Part shown: positions 32,331 through 44,119 of the stretch, piece after piece
How positions within the stretch are numbered: position 1 is the stretch's first letter
Layout: each line of letters begins with the position of its first letter
Source: Mucidula mucida
Lineage: Eukaryota > Basidiomycota > Agaricomycetes > Agaricales > Physalacriaceae
Reading direction: 5' to 3'
DNA: 48,269 nucleotides
NCBI GenBank assembly: GCA_015501055.1
Contig: JADNYV010000270.1
Span: 1-48,269 of the forward strand
Program-made: the position numbers and the translations under genes
The notes under the pieces: model-generated
The model's input: only the letters and a program-made list of their open reading frames with translations
Database searches by the model: none
What the model was told of the DNA's origin: nothing

Positions 32331-34294
32331 TCATATGGGGGGATGCCTTGGAATCATCAGCTGGCTATGAGTCACCGGTGACCCGCGTCGACTAGCGACG
32401 AATCCCCATAGGGCCAGCCATACGAGGAACCCGCAGAACAGAAACATCCTCATCTCCTCGCCAGCAGACGAATTCTCCGTGATCAGATCCCTCAGTCCCT
32501 TCAGCCCACTCTTCTGTTTCCCAGGGAACCCGGCAGGCCGTAGGTCGCTAACATACTGCCGCGTGCGCGTCGAGTACCCAAGCCCCCACGGCCACGCGAA
32601 ACGCCTTCGTTCACGCGCTCGGAGACTCCTTGGGAGACCATGCTTATCACATGTCAGATGGAAAGAGCCGTGTGCCGTCGAGTGACTGGTAAACAATAGA
32701 AGAGGGAAGGAGAACGGTAGATGTAGCGGGTAAGGCAGGGGGAGGAACGTCAACGTGAAAGAATGCAGTCGTGGGTTGGTCATGGCGATGCGCTCGGCAC
32801 CGATCGAGAGGGTATCGTCGCCTGGATATCGAACAATAGCGAGATCTAGCGTACGTAGTTTGTGGAATCCTTTGATGGCTTTGGCGAAGGAATCGAGCTG
32901 GAATGATGGTTTTTGGGTGCATGTGAGCTGGAGGTGTTCCAATCGAGGACATGATGCGACGAGGGAACGAAGTAGATTCCCGCTGTCGTACATGGAATGG
33001 AGATGGAACGCAATCTTTAGGCTCGTGAGGGACGTCAGATTCTGTAGAACAGATGCCACAGCCACAGCAGTAATATCGCGGGTATGCATAGGCTCCGTGA
33101 ACGCAATAGCGCGAATGGAAGAATAGTGCACAGCGGGGAGTGCCTGGAGATGTGCCATTGTGCCCGAAAAGGACGTGAGCTTCATATCCGGGGCGTCCAG
33201 GGCTGCTAGATGCCCCGAAAGAACATTGTGCTTCGAGAGCCTGAGGCTCTCGAGGGTGGGGTGACGCTCTAGAAATTCGATGAATGGACGTTTATTGTTG
33301 ATCAGCCCGAGTGACCAATCCAGGACGACGTCGCCCAAAGATAGCTTTCTCAAGTGCGGCCATTGTCCGCCAAGAAGCATGTGCACGTCCACGGGGTAGG
33401 GCGATGAGCCATCTATCTCTAGCTCTTCAAGGTCGGGACATCTACGAATAAGCATGTCCCAAAGCTTGTGAGCCAGGAAGTGGTCCGCAACAGCTAATCA
33501 CATCACTAAAGTGAACCAATTAGAACGCGGGATGCACGTACTGTTCAAAATAAATCCTTCCGAGTGGTAGTCATAAAAGGCGCGCGTAAGAACGAGAGAG
33601 AATCCTCGTAAATTGGTAAAGTCGAAGACCTGTAGTTATTGAGTATCGCGTTAAACAGGCCTGTAATCATATCTCACATGTGCATTAGAATGAGGAAGAA
33701 ACACTCCAAGTGACGTCTTGACGTATCGCAGTTGGGAACACCTGGATGAAACGGTAAGAAGGACGTCCAAAGATCGCGAATGCGTCAACGAACCCCATTC
33801 TTAGCGCGAACCACATGTCATCGTAAAATGGTAATTCCTCGTCCTCCCAAGCAAACGTCGTAAGAGCATCGAGCTTTGGCTCCGGGCGTTTCGCATCGCG
33901 CTCCGATGCGAGCTGCTTCACCAACCGCGAGACCAGCCTGCTGTCCTCCCGGTTAAAGCCGTACATGCCCGGCCGTCGTGGGCGAATAATCAACTTGCGC
34001 ACATGCCGCGAAATGTCCGGCCGACGCAGAAGCATGCCCAGCGTCGCGACGCACTGCTCTACGGTATTAAGCGCAACATTGGCGTACAGGATCGGCGCGA
34101 CGTTGGTGAGGATTCTATTCGACTGTGTGATCCAGCCGGTATATTAGTGCAACCATCGTAGGCGGGGGATTGGCGGGACGTACAGTGAGGCATAGATTGA
34201 CGAGGTCCAGGCGGCAGTCGAGGTGGGAGGCTATCTCCAAGAGCAGGTCGCCCGGGGCAGCGCTCAGCGGCGAGGATCGATGGGTTGCGTTCAT
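32331..34294 (-). CDS. F-box/LRR-type protein with a C-terminal membrane segment, 593 aa
   Basis: Minus-strand exons 34184-34294, 33703-34122, 33542-33629 and 32331-33493 total 1782 nt in frame. The F-box-like start is AAPGDLLLEIASHLDCRLDLVNLCLT, continued after the intron by SNRILTNVAPILYANV. Leucine-rich repeats follow (RRCPDLEELEIDG, WPHLRKLSLGDV, HPTLESLRLS, LTSLTSLKIAF, CPRLEHLQLT). Unusually, the last 40 residues include MRMFLFCGFLVWLALWGFVA (about 553-572), a good single membrane span with Arg/Ser on its far side. It would place an SCF receptor on a membrane. The second intron uses a weak GTTTCT donor (33702), so the 33630-33702 boundary is the least certain. Confidence 0.75.
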
Positions 34295-34765
34295 GTGGGA
34301 GAGGAAGGCTGGGTATCGTGGCGGCAAGGAGGCTATTAAATTCGTTCAGCAACGGCATCAGCGAATCAAGAGTAAATGATCCTTCAAGTCCCGTCCAAAA
34401 GGAGTATTACTTCGGGTAGCGCCAAAACTAGGTTTAGCTCCGAAAGTTATCTGATAATTACATATCGGACATTGCGGCTCTTCCTTCCTGACTTTCAGCC
34501 CCAATTCAGCCCATACAGTAGCATACAGTGCAGCGATTGGCGATACTGGGAGGGTGTTCCTGAGAAAGAGTGCAATTAAGAGATTCGGTATCCAGCAAAT
34601 TCATTCTTGGAACCACATCATGGCACTGCTCATCATGATAGAATCAAAAGATCTGCCACACTGTACAGCCGACAGAAAAAAAAAATAAGCACCGCATCAC
34701 TAATACTACAATAATACACAGATACGATTTGACGGACAACAGCAACTAAGCAAAGGAAGACATAA
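34295..34765. other. Intergenic, 470 nt
   Basis: Upstream of the F-box/LRR gene and downstream of SF3B3. Contains an A-run near 34678. No gene seen. Confidence 0.55.
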
Positions 34766-37700
34766 CTAGAATCCACTCGTAGTAACACGCATCTGCTCCA
34801 GCTTCTTCAAAACCTCACCAACCGTGCGATCCAGTTCACTCGCAATTCCACCCTGCTTCTGGGTCGACAAAGACGCAAAAGTCTCGCAGAGATCCCCGTC
34901 CACGACGGCCTTCACCGGCGTGTAATACCCTCGCCAGCTAAGATGGTCTCGGCCGACCAAGCTCGAATGTTCAGTGCGCATGTGCTGCTCCAACGTCGAT
35001 AGAAAATCGACATCTTCCTTCGACACAAACGGAACAAGGATCCCAATGGTGCCGTGTAAAGCCGTGTACAGCAGAATTTCACGGCCACCAGCGACCATCG
35101 CCACCTTGTGAATCGACGTTATAATGTCGCCAACATGGAAATTGCAAAGGAGTTTTGTCTTATGCGGCGCGCCCATCAGTTGTCCTTTTTCATGGAGGAT
35201 ACCAGCACCGGTAGGGTCGTCGTCCACTTGGTCGGAGACGCTAGAGTCCAGCCGGTTTATAAACACATTTCCGAATCGGTCACCACAGGCAACGGTGTTA
35301 TAATCAACCATCGTGAAGGCAGATATCCAACGGGGTTGACTATCGTCCGCGAATACGAGCAGTCGGTTTTCCGGGGCCTTATAGGCCACGAACGAAATCG
35401 ATTCCTGCATGTCGGCAACCAAAATTCTAGAGCCTTGAGTTTCCAAACTGATGATGGCGGAGCCAAAAGTCTAGGGACGTTCAGATAAACTCAAGCAACC
35501 GTGACAAGCTGAACAAACCTTATTTTCTGTTTTCCTTAAAAGTTTCTTTTTTCCGATGTCGTACATCCGCAAAGCCTTGCCTACACCAGCTACCAGACGT
35601 CCCTGGAAGGCAAGAAGAGCGAGCGGAACATCGTCTGTTTCGGTCTAGATTGCTGCATGAACGACAATATGGAGGAAACAGCAATCGAAAAGTACCTTGT
35701 GCAGCAACTCCAACTCAGCACCATCGTTCACGAATTTATACGTTCTCAGGTATCCACTAGAGCAGGATTTTGGCGACACTACCGTGTCCACGGCAGTCCC
35801 AACAACCAAATGAAGATCGTTGTTTTTAGCGGAGAACGGAACGATGGCCAATGAGAATGCGCACTCGTTCGCATCAAGATGTAATAAAGATACAGTCTTG
35901 GACTATTGAAAACGCGCTTAGGGTACACGTTTTCGTTGAGAGAATAATTTCGCACCTCAATAGGGTCCACAACACGTATACATGATCCCCATGTACCTGC
36001 CAGGCCTCTTGGGCGGCCGAAAACCTCGGCTGGCAGGTTCACAACCTCCTCATCTACTTGCTTGCCTTTACGTTTCTATCGGAGATGGCCAGTCATCAAC
36101 GGAGCTCCTGGCAGCGGCAGGACATGCGACTCACTAGATCATCTATTCTTCTCTGAGCCTCCGCATCTCCAACGACCCGGTGATCTCCTTCGATGACATA
36201 GAAGTACTCATTATTAGGGTGCGTGATGAACTTTCGCGGCGTGTAAGATAGCGGAAGTGAATCGGACTTCAACTTCGTGCCCAATTTCGGTATCTGGAAA
36301 ATCCTAAAGAAAAGTGTGAGCACGGGAAGACAAAAGTAGAAAGCAGTGAACGCTCAGTAGGAACAATTGATTTAAAAATCAGCATTCAGCGAATGACATC
36401 TAGTGTCATGCTCGAATCTCTAAAACTCATCTTCGCGGCCACCGCAGTCGAAAAATCACAGGAAGTGTGGCACTTACCGAAGGGTGCTACCCGTAATGCC
36501 AATGAGGCCCTCCGGGCTAAGCTCCGCCGAGAAACCCCAGGCATAATCAAACGTCTCGAAGATGAGTGGCGTGAAATGCATGAGATTTTGATGCGTGTAG
36601 TTCAGCCATGAACGAGAGGACAGTGCCAATATAGCAGGATTCCGTTGAATGTTAACCCTGATTAACTTGATTGGTCGCGTTCCCAAGAATCTATACAAGT
36701 CTTAGCCATGACTTAGCCCACAGAGAAGGGATCTTACCGAGTACGGGTATCCGTGAGTTGTCCGTTGGTAGGGTCCAACACGGTGCGAAGAAGTACACCG
36801 TTTTGAAGTCCGATGTTAACGAACATGGTGGGTTGAGTCTTATTGATACTAGCATCAAGCATATCCGCTATGCAGATGGACGATGGAGGAGCAGTCAATG
36901 CCTGTAAACTGATCGTCTCCAATGTAGTATCCGGATCCAATGAGATAACTCGAACAGTCTGGTCTTCGCATCCCACGGCCTTGAAGATGAGGTAAGATTA
37001 AAAGGACCACGTACAACGAGAGTCGCTTACGAGGAAGGGAGTCCGTTGACGACCCTCTGGAACTTCAGCAATGCTCAATGCCAACACGGTGCTGCCCATG
37101 GCCTTGCGGTCCTGGTATTCGTTCAACTGTCCTTCGAGATCCAATTCAAAGTAGACAAGCTCCGCAGAGCTCAAAGCGATAACCACTTGGCGCTTGTTCG
37201 TCGTAGCACAGACAATGTTTTTGCCTTGAGGAATCTTCCACTCCGTGACACGACCGTCTGCAAGGACATGTCGTATACCGCCTGGGTGCACCTGCAATAG
37301 GGCATCATGACCAACTTGCTGTACAGCAAGTGTCGGCGCCGATGAGAGGAAGCCAGTATCTTGAACTTCTTCAATAGTCTCTCCGATCGACAGCACCAAG
37401 GTGACATTGACGAAGGAAAGAATGATATATGAATCGTACGCATCTGTTTGATTGTGACGTTTAGCATTTTCACTTGCGCAGGAATGCAGAAGACGAACCA
37501 TCCTCGGTACGCTTGATGGTCCAGACAGCATTCGGTATACCAGGCAGATCGGAGCTCACAGATTCTTCGACTTCAAGACCGTGCTGAAGCGTCCGGAGAG
37601 TACTACGAGCCCCACGTCCACAAGCTGTGAATATCTGAGGCGTGTCCGAGTTGGGCAGCTTGGAAAGAACCTTGGAATCGATGATGGGATCCAACGACTC

Positions 37701-39137
37701 CACTTCATCGGCGACAGCCAAGTTGTCCAGAGGCCGCGGACGGAAATACGCATGAGGGAGAGGCGACGAGGGGTTGAGCATGCCGTATTCCGGATAAGAG
37801 GTTGAGCTGAACTCTGGCTCGTTGTCGTCATCGCCGAGCTTTTGGAACTGATAAAGGTAACTGAAGAAGTGTCAGAGAATGGGCGAGAGTGAGCTATCCG
37901 GCACGCACTGATTGCCAAACTCTGAAGCAACAAAGAGAAAACCGGACTTGAGGATGCAAAGGCTCGCGGCCACGGGGACTGTGTCGAAATATTTTATCTT
38001 GACTGATTTTACAATCTCGTCTTCATGCTCGATGGTGACTTTGAAAAGATCTCCATCTTCACTTTGTAACAGGAAGAAAAAGGCACCCTTGAAAATGTAA
38101 GAGTGTTATGCAGTGCGTTACGGATATCTCACCTTCATCTTGTGCATGACAGCTGCCACAATAATTATGCCACGTTCGGGATCCTCTAATGGATGATTCC
38201 GTCGAGGTATGGGTACCCGGTGCTGGGGGGAGTCCATGTGTCGGTAAATGATATGATTTTCGCAACAAACGAGAACGCCAGAAGGGCCATCGAATTTGTC
38301 CGAAGATGCCAATTGACCACCAGGCACTTGAAGAAGGAGATTTGCCCGGGGGTCAGTAGGCTCACTCCATTTACGCACGACGTGGTTAAGTCCAAGGTCC
38401 AGCTCGTAATACGTCAACATCTACGAATGACTTAGCATGAGCACTAGATTTTGTAGCAAGACTTTACTTTTTCTGTCCGGCGGAAGGCCTCCCCTGTATG
38501 GTCTTGGTCAGACTCAGAGTAGTCAACTTCCAAAGCAGCAAACATTGGGTTTTCAAAACCAACATCGAGACCGACAATGTGGTGGATGATGGCCGAATTT
38601 TTGTGGGCATCCAGCGGCGATGAGATGGTAAGGTTGGCAGCAGCGTCGCGGTTAAGAATATAGACGAGTTTCGACTTTTCCATGGCAGATATCATGACAC
38701 TTCGACCTTTAGGATCGGTGGCCAAATACTGACCGGGGACAATACGACGCGCACCGGACTTTCCATAGGTTTCCTGGTGGAGCTTCACAAAGGCAGCCGT
38801 CTTTGGGTCGTAGTCGAGGATGACTATGCGCCCAGAGTCAGACCCTACGATGGCGTAGTCTGAGAGAAAGTCGTAAATGAAAATACACGAAAAATACATA
38901 CAAGCCCTCACCCTTCGTCCCGCCCGTCAGTCGGAAGGCTGCCAATGAGCGAATCGAGCCAAACACGTCCGTCGCTATCACCGTCGACACCTTGCCCGTC
39001 TGTGGATCTGGCCGCAACAACTCGAGTCGGGTTCCATGAGAGACGATGATTTCCTGCTGTCTCGCGCCTGAGAAATTGCCCACAATGGCCTGTGTAGTGG
39101 CCGATGGTGGCTGTAGCGTGAGATTGTAGAGATGCAT
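34766..39137 (-). CDS. RSE1: Splicing factor 3B subunit 3 (SF3B3/RSE1/SAP130)
   Basis: Minus-strand exons 38912-39137, 38468-38859, 38133-38420, 37909-38087, 37499-37860, 37031-37443, 36738-36979, 36478-36690, 36135-36303, 35956-36075, 35696-35896, 35519-35644 and 34766-35470 give 1211 aa, the normal family length. Diagnostic text includes [13 protein letters not shown] at the start, [36 protein letters not shown] and, near the end, [13 protein letters not shown] [26 protein letters not shown] and [19 protein letters not shown]. It is a triple beta-propeller protein (MMS1_N and CPSF_A regions) of the SF3b complex in the U2 snRNP, helping branch-site recognition in the nucleus. One intron (36304-36477, 174 nt) is far longer than the other eleven (45-59 nt). 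The gene is divergent from RTF2, 290 nt away. Confidence 0.97.
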
Positions 39138-39427
39138 GGCGCAATTCAGCGAAGAACGCGCGCAGAGATGGAGGAGCAAGGCAAAGTCCAAAAATGGTAA
39201 CCTGACTAAGGAAAGCGGACGTTGAACGTACTTACTCAACGCTCAATTTGTTTGGGCCTCTTCAGTCGTTCTTAAACTTGCCTAGTTTTCGCTTCCTCGA
39301 CTAGACGGGCCAACAGCAATCGAATATAGAACGGAATTTTCAGATTATTACGCGTACGCCAAAGCTGTGTTGATGCTTAGCCAAGCACTTCCCTTTGGGA
39401 TGCTACCCCTCTTGACCATTAACCACC

Positions 39428-40451
39428 ATGGGTAATGATGGAGGAAGTATCCCAGACCGCAGGGATCTAGTACGAAACAAGCCCAAAGTAAACCTTATCC
39501 TGGCAGTTTTGTCTTTATTCTAACCTTTCTTAGGCAGAACAAGCCGACAAGGCTAACCAGACTCGCGCCCGTTGGTTCTCATGCGCGCTCTCCAAGGTGA
39601 GCTCGACAACCTGGATATACACTCAACATTACTCATCAGTTACAGAAACCCCTTCATCAGCCGATAGTTTCTTGCGCGCTTGGGAAGCTATATAATAAAG
39701 ACGCGATAATTGAATATTTATTGGACAAGTCGACCTATGGTGATGGAGATGTAATATGCGGGCACATTCGTTCATTGAAGGTGAGTAGCATACGATGTTT
39801 CAAACACACAAGTTGAGCTCTGAGTAGGATGTTACAACACTATCTTTGACTCCCAACCCCGCACCTCCTTCCGAAGACGCAAATGACCATGCCCAGTTCA
39901 TATGCCCGCTCACTCTTAAGGGAATGAACGGTGTGCTACCTTTCGTCTACATCTCCACTTGCGGGTGCGTCCTATCATTGGCTGGCCTGAAGAATGTTTC
40001 GGCCTCCCCCAAAGCAGGAGACGGTGATCAGCTAGAGGTTTGCCCTCAATGCGCGAAAAAGTTCTCTCGCGCAGACGACGTCCTTACCCTAAATCCACCG
40101 GAGGACGAGCTGGAACGCATGCGGGATACCATGGTCCGAAAGCGCCTGGCTGAACCTCCAAAGAAGTCGAAGAAGCGAAAGAATGCTGCTGGACCTGAAG
40201 ACGAACCCGCTGGTAAGAAGAAGTCACCCAGTTTAAATCCGGGTATCTCTGCTGCCAGTCGGGCAGTAGTAAGCAGTCTCGCAATGGAGGAGGCAAAGCG
40301 CAAGGCCAATATGAGCGAGGCTGTCAAGTCTTTGTACGGTGACGGCAAACCGAAGAGGAAGGAAACGTTCATGACCATGAATACATTTACAAGGGTAAGT
40401 CAATACGTTGTTTCCTTGACACTGTGCTGATCAACTTCACAGTATGCGTAG
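39428..40451 (+). CDS. rtf2: Replication termination factor 2 (RTF2)
   Basis: Exons 39428-39487, 39534-39596, 39646-39780, 39828-40394 and 40443-40451 give 277 aa. The N-terminus MGNDGGSIPDRRDLV is the family signature. Then ARWFSCALSK, KPLHQPIVSCALGKLYNKDAIIEYLL and the zinc-finger-like CPLTL… STCGCVLS… VCPQC of the RTF2 domain follow, then a Lys-rich C-terminus (PKKSKKRKN, nuclear-localisation-like) and the family ending FTRYA. The last exon codes only Tyr-Ala-stop. RTF2 acts at stalled replication forks (Schizosaccharomyces pombe RTS1 barrier) and, in several organisms, also affects splicing. Its divergent neighbour is the splicing factor SF3B3. Confidence 0.95.
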
Positions 40452-40803
40452 ATGTATGTAGTAATAATCGCTTTGTATAATCCCACTCTTTGTATTGTTA
40501 ACTGGCTTGGAAATGTGTTGCGGTGGCCTTCAACGAGCGTATCACCGCCCCAGGAAGTCCGAATCCGTTAGCAGCTATTGAAGGTATGTTCATGTCGCTA
40601 TCTCCAGAGTGAATTTGATGCCATCATTTCGCCATGGTTCATGTGTGGCGTTGTATCGCAATCGCCGTCTCGCGGCCTAACGCACGGGGATGGTGACTGT
40701 CATCGACCTTTAAAAGGTTTCACCACCAGGAGCGATGATCCAGGCTGGAAGAGTCCCCGGTACCCTTATCCTCAAGCAATCCCCCGGCGGGCTTCAGTAG
40801 TAG
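40452..40803. other. Intergenic, 350 nt
   Basis: RTF2 3' flank and promoter of the GPI-anchored protein gene. An open frame starting at 40578 overlaps the next gene out of frame and is a shadow. Confidence 0.6.
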
Positions 40804-41985
40804 ATGCCGCAGCGCGACGTCCTACTCTACATTATCATCCTAGTATGGCTCCTCGCGGCCTACATCCTCTGCGCACAGGCGGCGCCCACCCCCTACAAAG
40901 CCTCGCGTTATTCATCCCCTTTGACACTCACGGCCCAACAGGACTCCTTTAACTTTACTCTATTGCCCAACTACCTCCCGCGCGCCACATCCTCTGTCAC
41001 TCCGCTCCAAACTCTCCCCGCCACTTGCCTGTCCAACACCGAATGTACGGCCACCATCACCGCCACGAATGTCACATTCTCCGACTGTGGGTCGCCGTGG
41101 ACGATTTGCCGTTGTGAGGGCGGCAAGTACGCTCCCGTCTCCCTCGACACCGCCGTTGACCGTCTGGCGCGCATCCCGGTCGGGCTCCGCAGGTACATCG
41201 CAACGATCATTCTGCTGGGCGACGATAGTCCGCACGCGTACACGCTCACTACCGGGGAGATACACTTCTTTGGCGACATTGGCATGGACGGGTGGTTACA
41301 TGAAGTGAGTTTGCAGCTCGGTGATGAGGATGAGGGTGGGACTGATCTCAACACTTGAAGGCGACACATACGTTCGACTTTTATTATCAGCATACGCTTT
41401 CTAGTTCACAAGACTGGCTGGACGCGATAGGTAACGACACGTGTGCGCCCGATTCTTATTCTCTCACCAATGCGATAGAGGTCCTTTCTATTTTCGTTAT
41501 TTAGAGCCACAATGCTGACTTTTTTCATCTTCCTATATAGGACTTTGCGCAAGTCGGCGTAATAAAGTTTTACGCTCTAGCGCACTATGGTGCGCTCCCA
41601 TTCGGCTGGAGTACGGAATGCATGCAAAATCAGCTTTCGTACATGGACAATCTCCCTCTATTCAACAAGACGACGCTCTTTGGGACGTGTGATATGACTA
41701 CCGATGGCGCACCGTAAGTCCTGACTGCACGTCGCCAAGTATCGGGCTAAGCCCTACTCTAGTCATCAAGCAGCGCCGCCCCCATTTGACCAGGCGAACT
41801 TGGAGGCTATCCCTTTGTCAGAGGATAGTAATCGCAATGCCGCAACGGCGACTTCTACGAGCGTGACAACGGCATTCGCGAGTTCAACACTCTCACCAAC
41901 AGAGACATCAGACGCATGTAGGCGCAGTTTGCAGTGGTACATCTTGCTGATACCTTTGCTTTTTGTACTCCTGGCACCGTTGTAA
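40804..41985 (+). CDS. Predicted GPI-anchored cell-surface protein of unknown function, 338 aa
   Basis: Exons 40804-41304, 41361-41480, 41541-41713 and 41763-41985 total 1017 nt in frame. Residues 1-27 form a signal peptide (LLYIIILVWLLAAYILCAQA). The body is Cys-containing and N-glycosylatable (NFTLL, NVTF, NDTC, NKTT), with C-x-S-N-T-E-C, SPWTICRC and TLFGTC. Near the end comes a Ser/Thr-rich stretch (TSTSVTTAFASSTLSPTETS), then a hydrophobic tail WYILLIPLLFVLLAPL ending at the stop, which is the layout of a GPI-attachment signal. I know no function. A frameshifted paralogue lies at 21632-22600 with matching exon order. Confidence 0.85.
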
Positions 41986-42167
41986 GATACATAGACCACA
42001 CGAGCATTCACTGTTCGTCACACATCGGGAGAGGCGTCTTCTGCTTGGAGTATTGTTAGATAGAAGTAGATTTACCTTTTCAACTTGGGCAGTACATCAT
42101 ACAATTGACAGCTTTGACTCAAAACAACATCCCATTGAAATCCGCAAGTGTTCCTGACTACAAAGCG

Positions 42168-43411
42168 CTACACACGAACAAGCATTCCCATATACAAGAT
42201 CTGGCACACGGCCTCCAGGAACAAGAACGATATTCGACGACGCCGCGACGCCGGGCTCAGAGTTGTAGTTCCAGCATTGGGACTGATTGATGGGTCAGGC
42301 AGGACCACAGAGCGAAGAGATCGTAACTGAGTATGACAATAAGTGTGCGTGCATGTTAGAGACAAGACAAGACATCACTTACCAGGAAGAAGGCATTGGC
42401 CAAGAAGAAATACAAAAATGTTATGGTCCACAATGTACGCCCAAGCACGAACCCTGCTAGTAAAGTACATATTACACTAAAAAGAGAATCAATATCTGAA
42501 CAAGGACGAGGTTGTGGTGAAAGTACTTACCCAACAAATTTATAACCCGAATACGCGATGATGTCGAGGGCTTGTGATGTGCTTTGTACATTTAGAAAGT
42601 AACACCCAAGGTAGACGAAGCCGAAGTCGAGAAGCACAACCAAGAAAGCGCCCGAGGCAGATTCACCGAGCACCTTGGCTTCAAAACGGTCGTGAAGACC
42701 GGAATGGAAGGCGGAGACGAGGATATAAGTGACGATGGCCATGACTACAAGATCAAGTCCCATTAATACGCGCTAATAGAAATGCTTATTGACCTACGGG
42801 GAATGTAGAGGTCTGGACTATTCACATCATCTCGCGGAGGATGCCATTCAGCCTGACCCTGCTCTGAGCGCCGGACTCTGCGTGACCAAGGCCTATGTGT
42901 CCATGGAAACACGACAAGCTTGAGTTTTCGCATCACATATAGATTCGATACATTGAAGCGGTGTTTTAGTCCCGCACCATGGAGGAAGCCGCCAAACTGA
43001 ATCCCGTCAAGTTTCATATCAGTCAAGGGAGAGTAGTACGCACATTCTTTTGTACATAGTCCTGCCCCGCCGCAACGGCGCTGTTCCCAATTTGCATGCC
43101 AAGCTGGCCGTAGCATCGTTCACCCCCCACGCTGCAAAGTTCACGCCTGGATGGTGAGGCTGTGGTTGTGGGAATGCGCCATGAGTCATGGGTGGCATTT
43201 GAGGTTGAAATTGAGAGTATGCGGGGACATGCTGGGGCTCAGGAAAAGCCGGGCTTGCCTGTGGCTGGGGTGAGGAGGCACGAGAGGAGAAGCGCTGGTA
43301 TCCCGGCGTCGGTGAGTCAGGCGTCAGTGGAGGCTCTGGAATGTAAGCAGGATGTGTCGGGACGGGATGCCTGAGTAGAGGGGGGGAGTGCGAGCCCGAG
43401 CCAAAGTTCAT
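42168..43411 (-). CDS. YIF1: YIF1-family ER-Golgi membrane protein, with one apparent base missing
   Basis: Minus-strand exons 43044-43411, 42798-42996, 42531-42744, 42383-42476 and 42168-42326. The Pro/Gln-rich N-terminus ends in GVNDATASL; the core has LKHRFNVSNLYVMRKLKLV, FPWTHRPWSR, RDDVNSPDLYIPLMAIVTYIL, GFVYLGCYFLNVQ, DIIAYSGYKFVG and LWTITFLYFFLANAFFL, giving five membrane segments. YIF1 binds YIP1 and Rab GTPases and works in COPII vesicle traffic. In exon 1 the frame must change by one base near 43100 (GG to G) to pass from DATASL to AVAAGQDYVQKN. All later phases fit only if that base is restored (344 aa). The rest is undamaged, so a sequence error is likely. It is divergent from SPC1, 122 nt away. 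Confidence 0.88.
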
Positions 43412-43533
43412 AGTGGTAGTATGGAAGGAAGGAAATGCCAAACAACGCGTCCACGTAGCAGTCCGGAAACGGCAATTTTCCTTTCCTAATTCGGCCTTGC
43501 TTTCGACCTCCACGTCGACGACGTTGAAGCACC

Positions 43534-43953
43534 ATGAGCGTACTATCTGAGATGTTTGAAGGGAAAATAGTATGCATCATGTATCTATGCTGACTCTGCA
43601 GGAAACTGACACGTTTTACCAGGATTTCCACGGCCAGCGCCTTGTAGACCAGATCTCCAAAGTGGTGCTCGTTGCTGCTGCGGTAAGTGATCTTGTCGGA
43701 CGTGTTTCTGTGTCTTATTCGTCCCTCGTACAGATTATATCCTTCATTGTTGGGTTTGCGATGCAGTCCCTCCAAATTACCTTCTTCCTGTACGGGGCAT
43801 GTATCGTTGTTCTGGCCTTGGTATGCACCATTCTTCTTCGTTTCACTGTTCTCAACTATTTGACGCCAGGTCGTGATACCGCCATGGCCCATGTTCAACA
43901 GCCATCCAGTAAAATGGTTATCTGTGTCGGAGGAAGAAAAGAAGACGAAATGA
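43534..43953 (+). CDS. SPC1: Signal peptidase complex subunit 1 (SPC12 family)
   Basis: Exons 43534-43569, 43623-43682, 43734-43820 and 43870-43953 give 88 aa. It starts MSVLSEMFEGKI and continues DFHGQRLVDQISKVVLVAAA, then a second hydrophobic segment (IISFIVGFA, LQITFFLYGACIVVLAL) and the conserved PPWPMFNSHPVKWL, ending in Lys-rich cytosolic residues. These are the two membrane helices and tail of SPC12/SPC1, a non-catalytic subunit of the ER signal peptidase that helps it discriminate signal peptides from membrane segments. All splice phases close. The promoter is shared with YIF1, so the pair may be co-regulated for secretory load. Confidence 0.95.
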
Positions 43954-44119
43954 TCCATAGCATGCTTGTCGTATTCTCGTGTAACTTACTGTATATAATC
44001 TGTCTATCTGGATATCATTGGGGCCTTCAGTTCATCGACGTTGAGCATTGAGCAGTGTGAATCCCAATTTGGTAGTCAGCTCACCCTGCCTCCTTGCACC
44101 CATACAGTCGCATGGACCG

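Noticed and set aside
40578..40952. Open frame ahead of and across the GPI-protein start
   Set aside because: It overlaps the signal-peptide exon in another frame and lacks any feature of its own.
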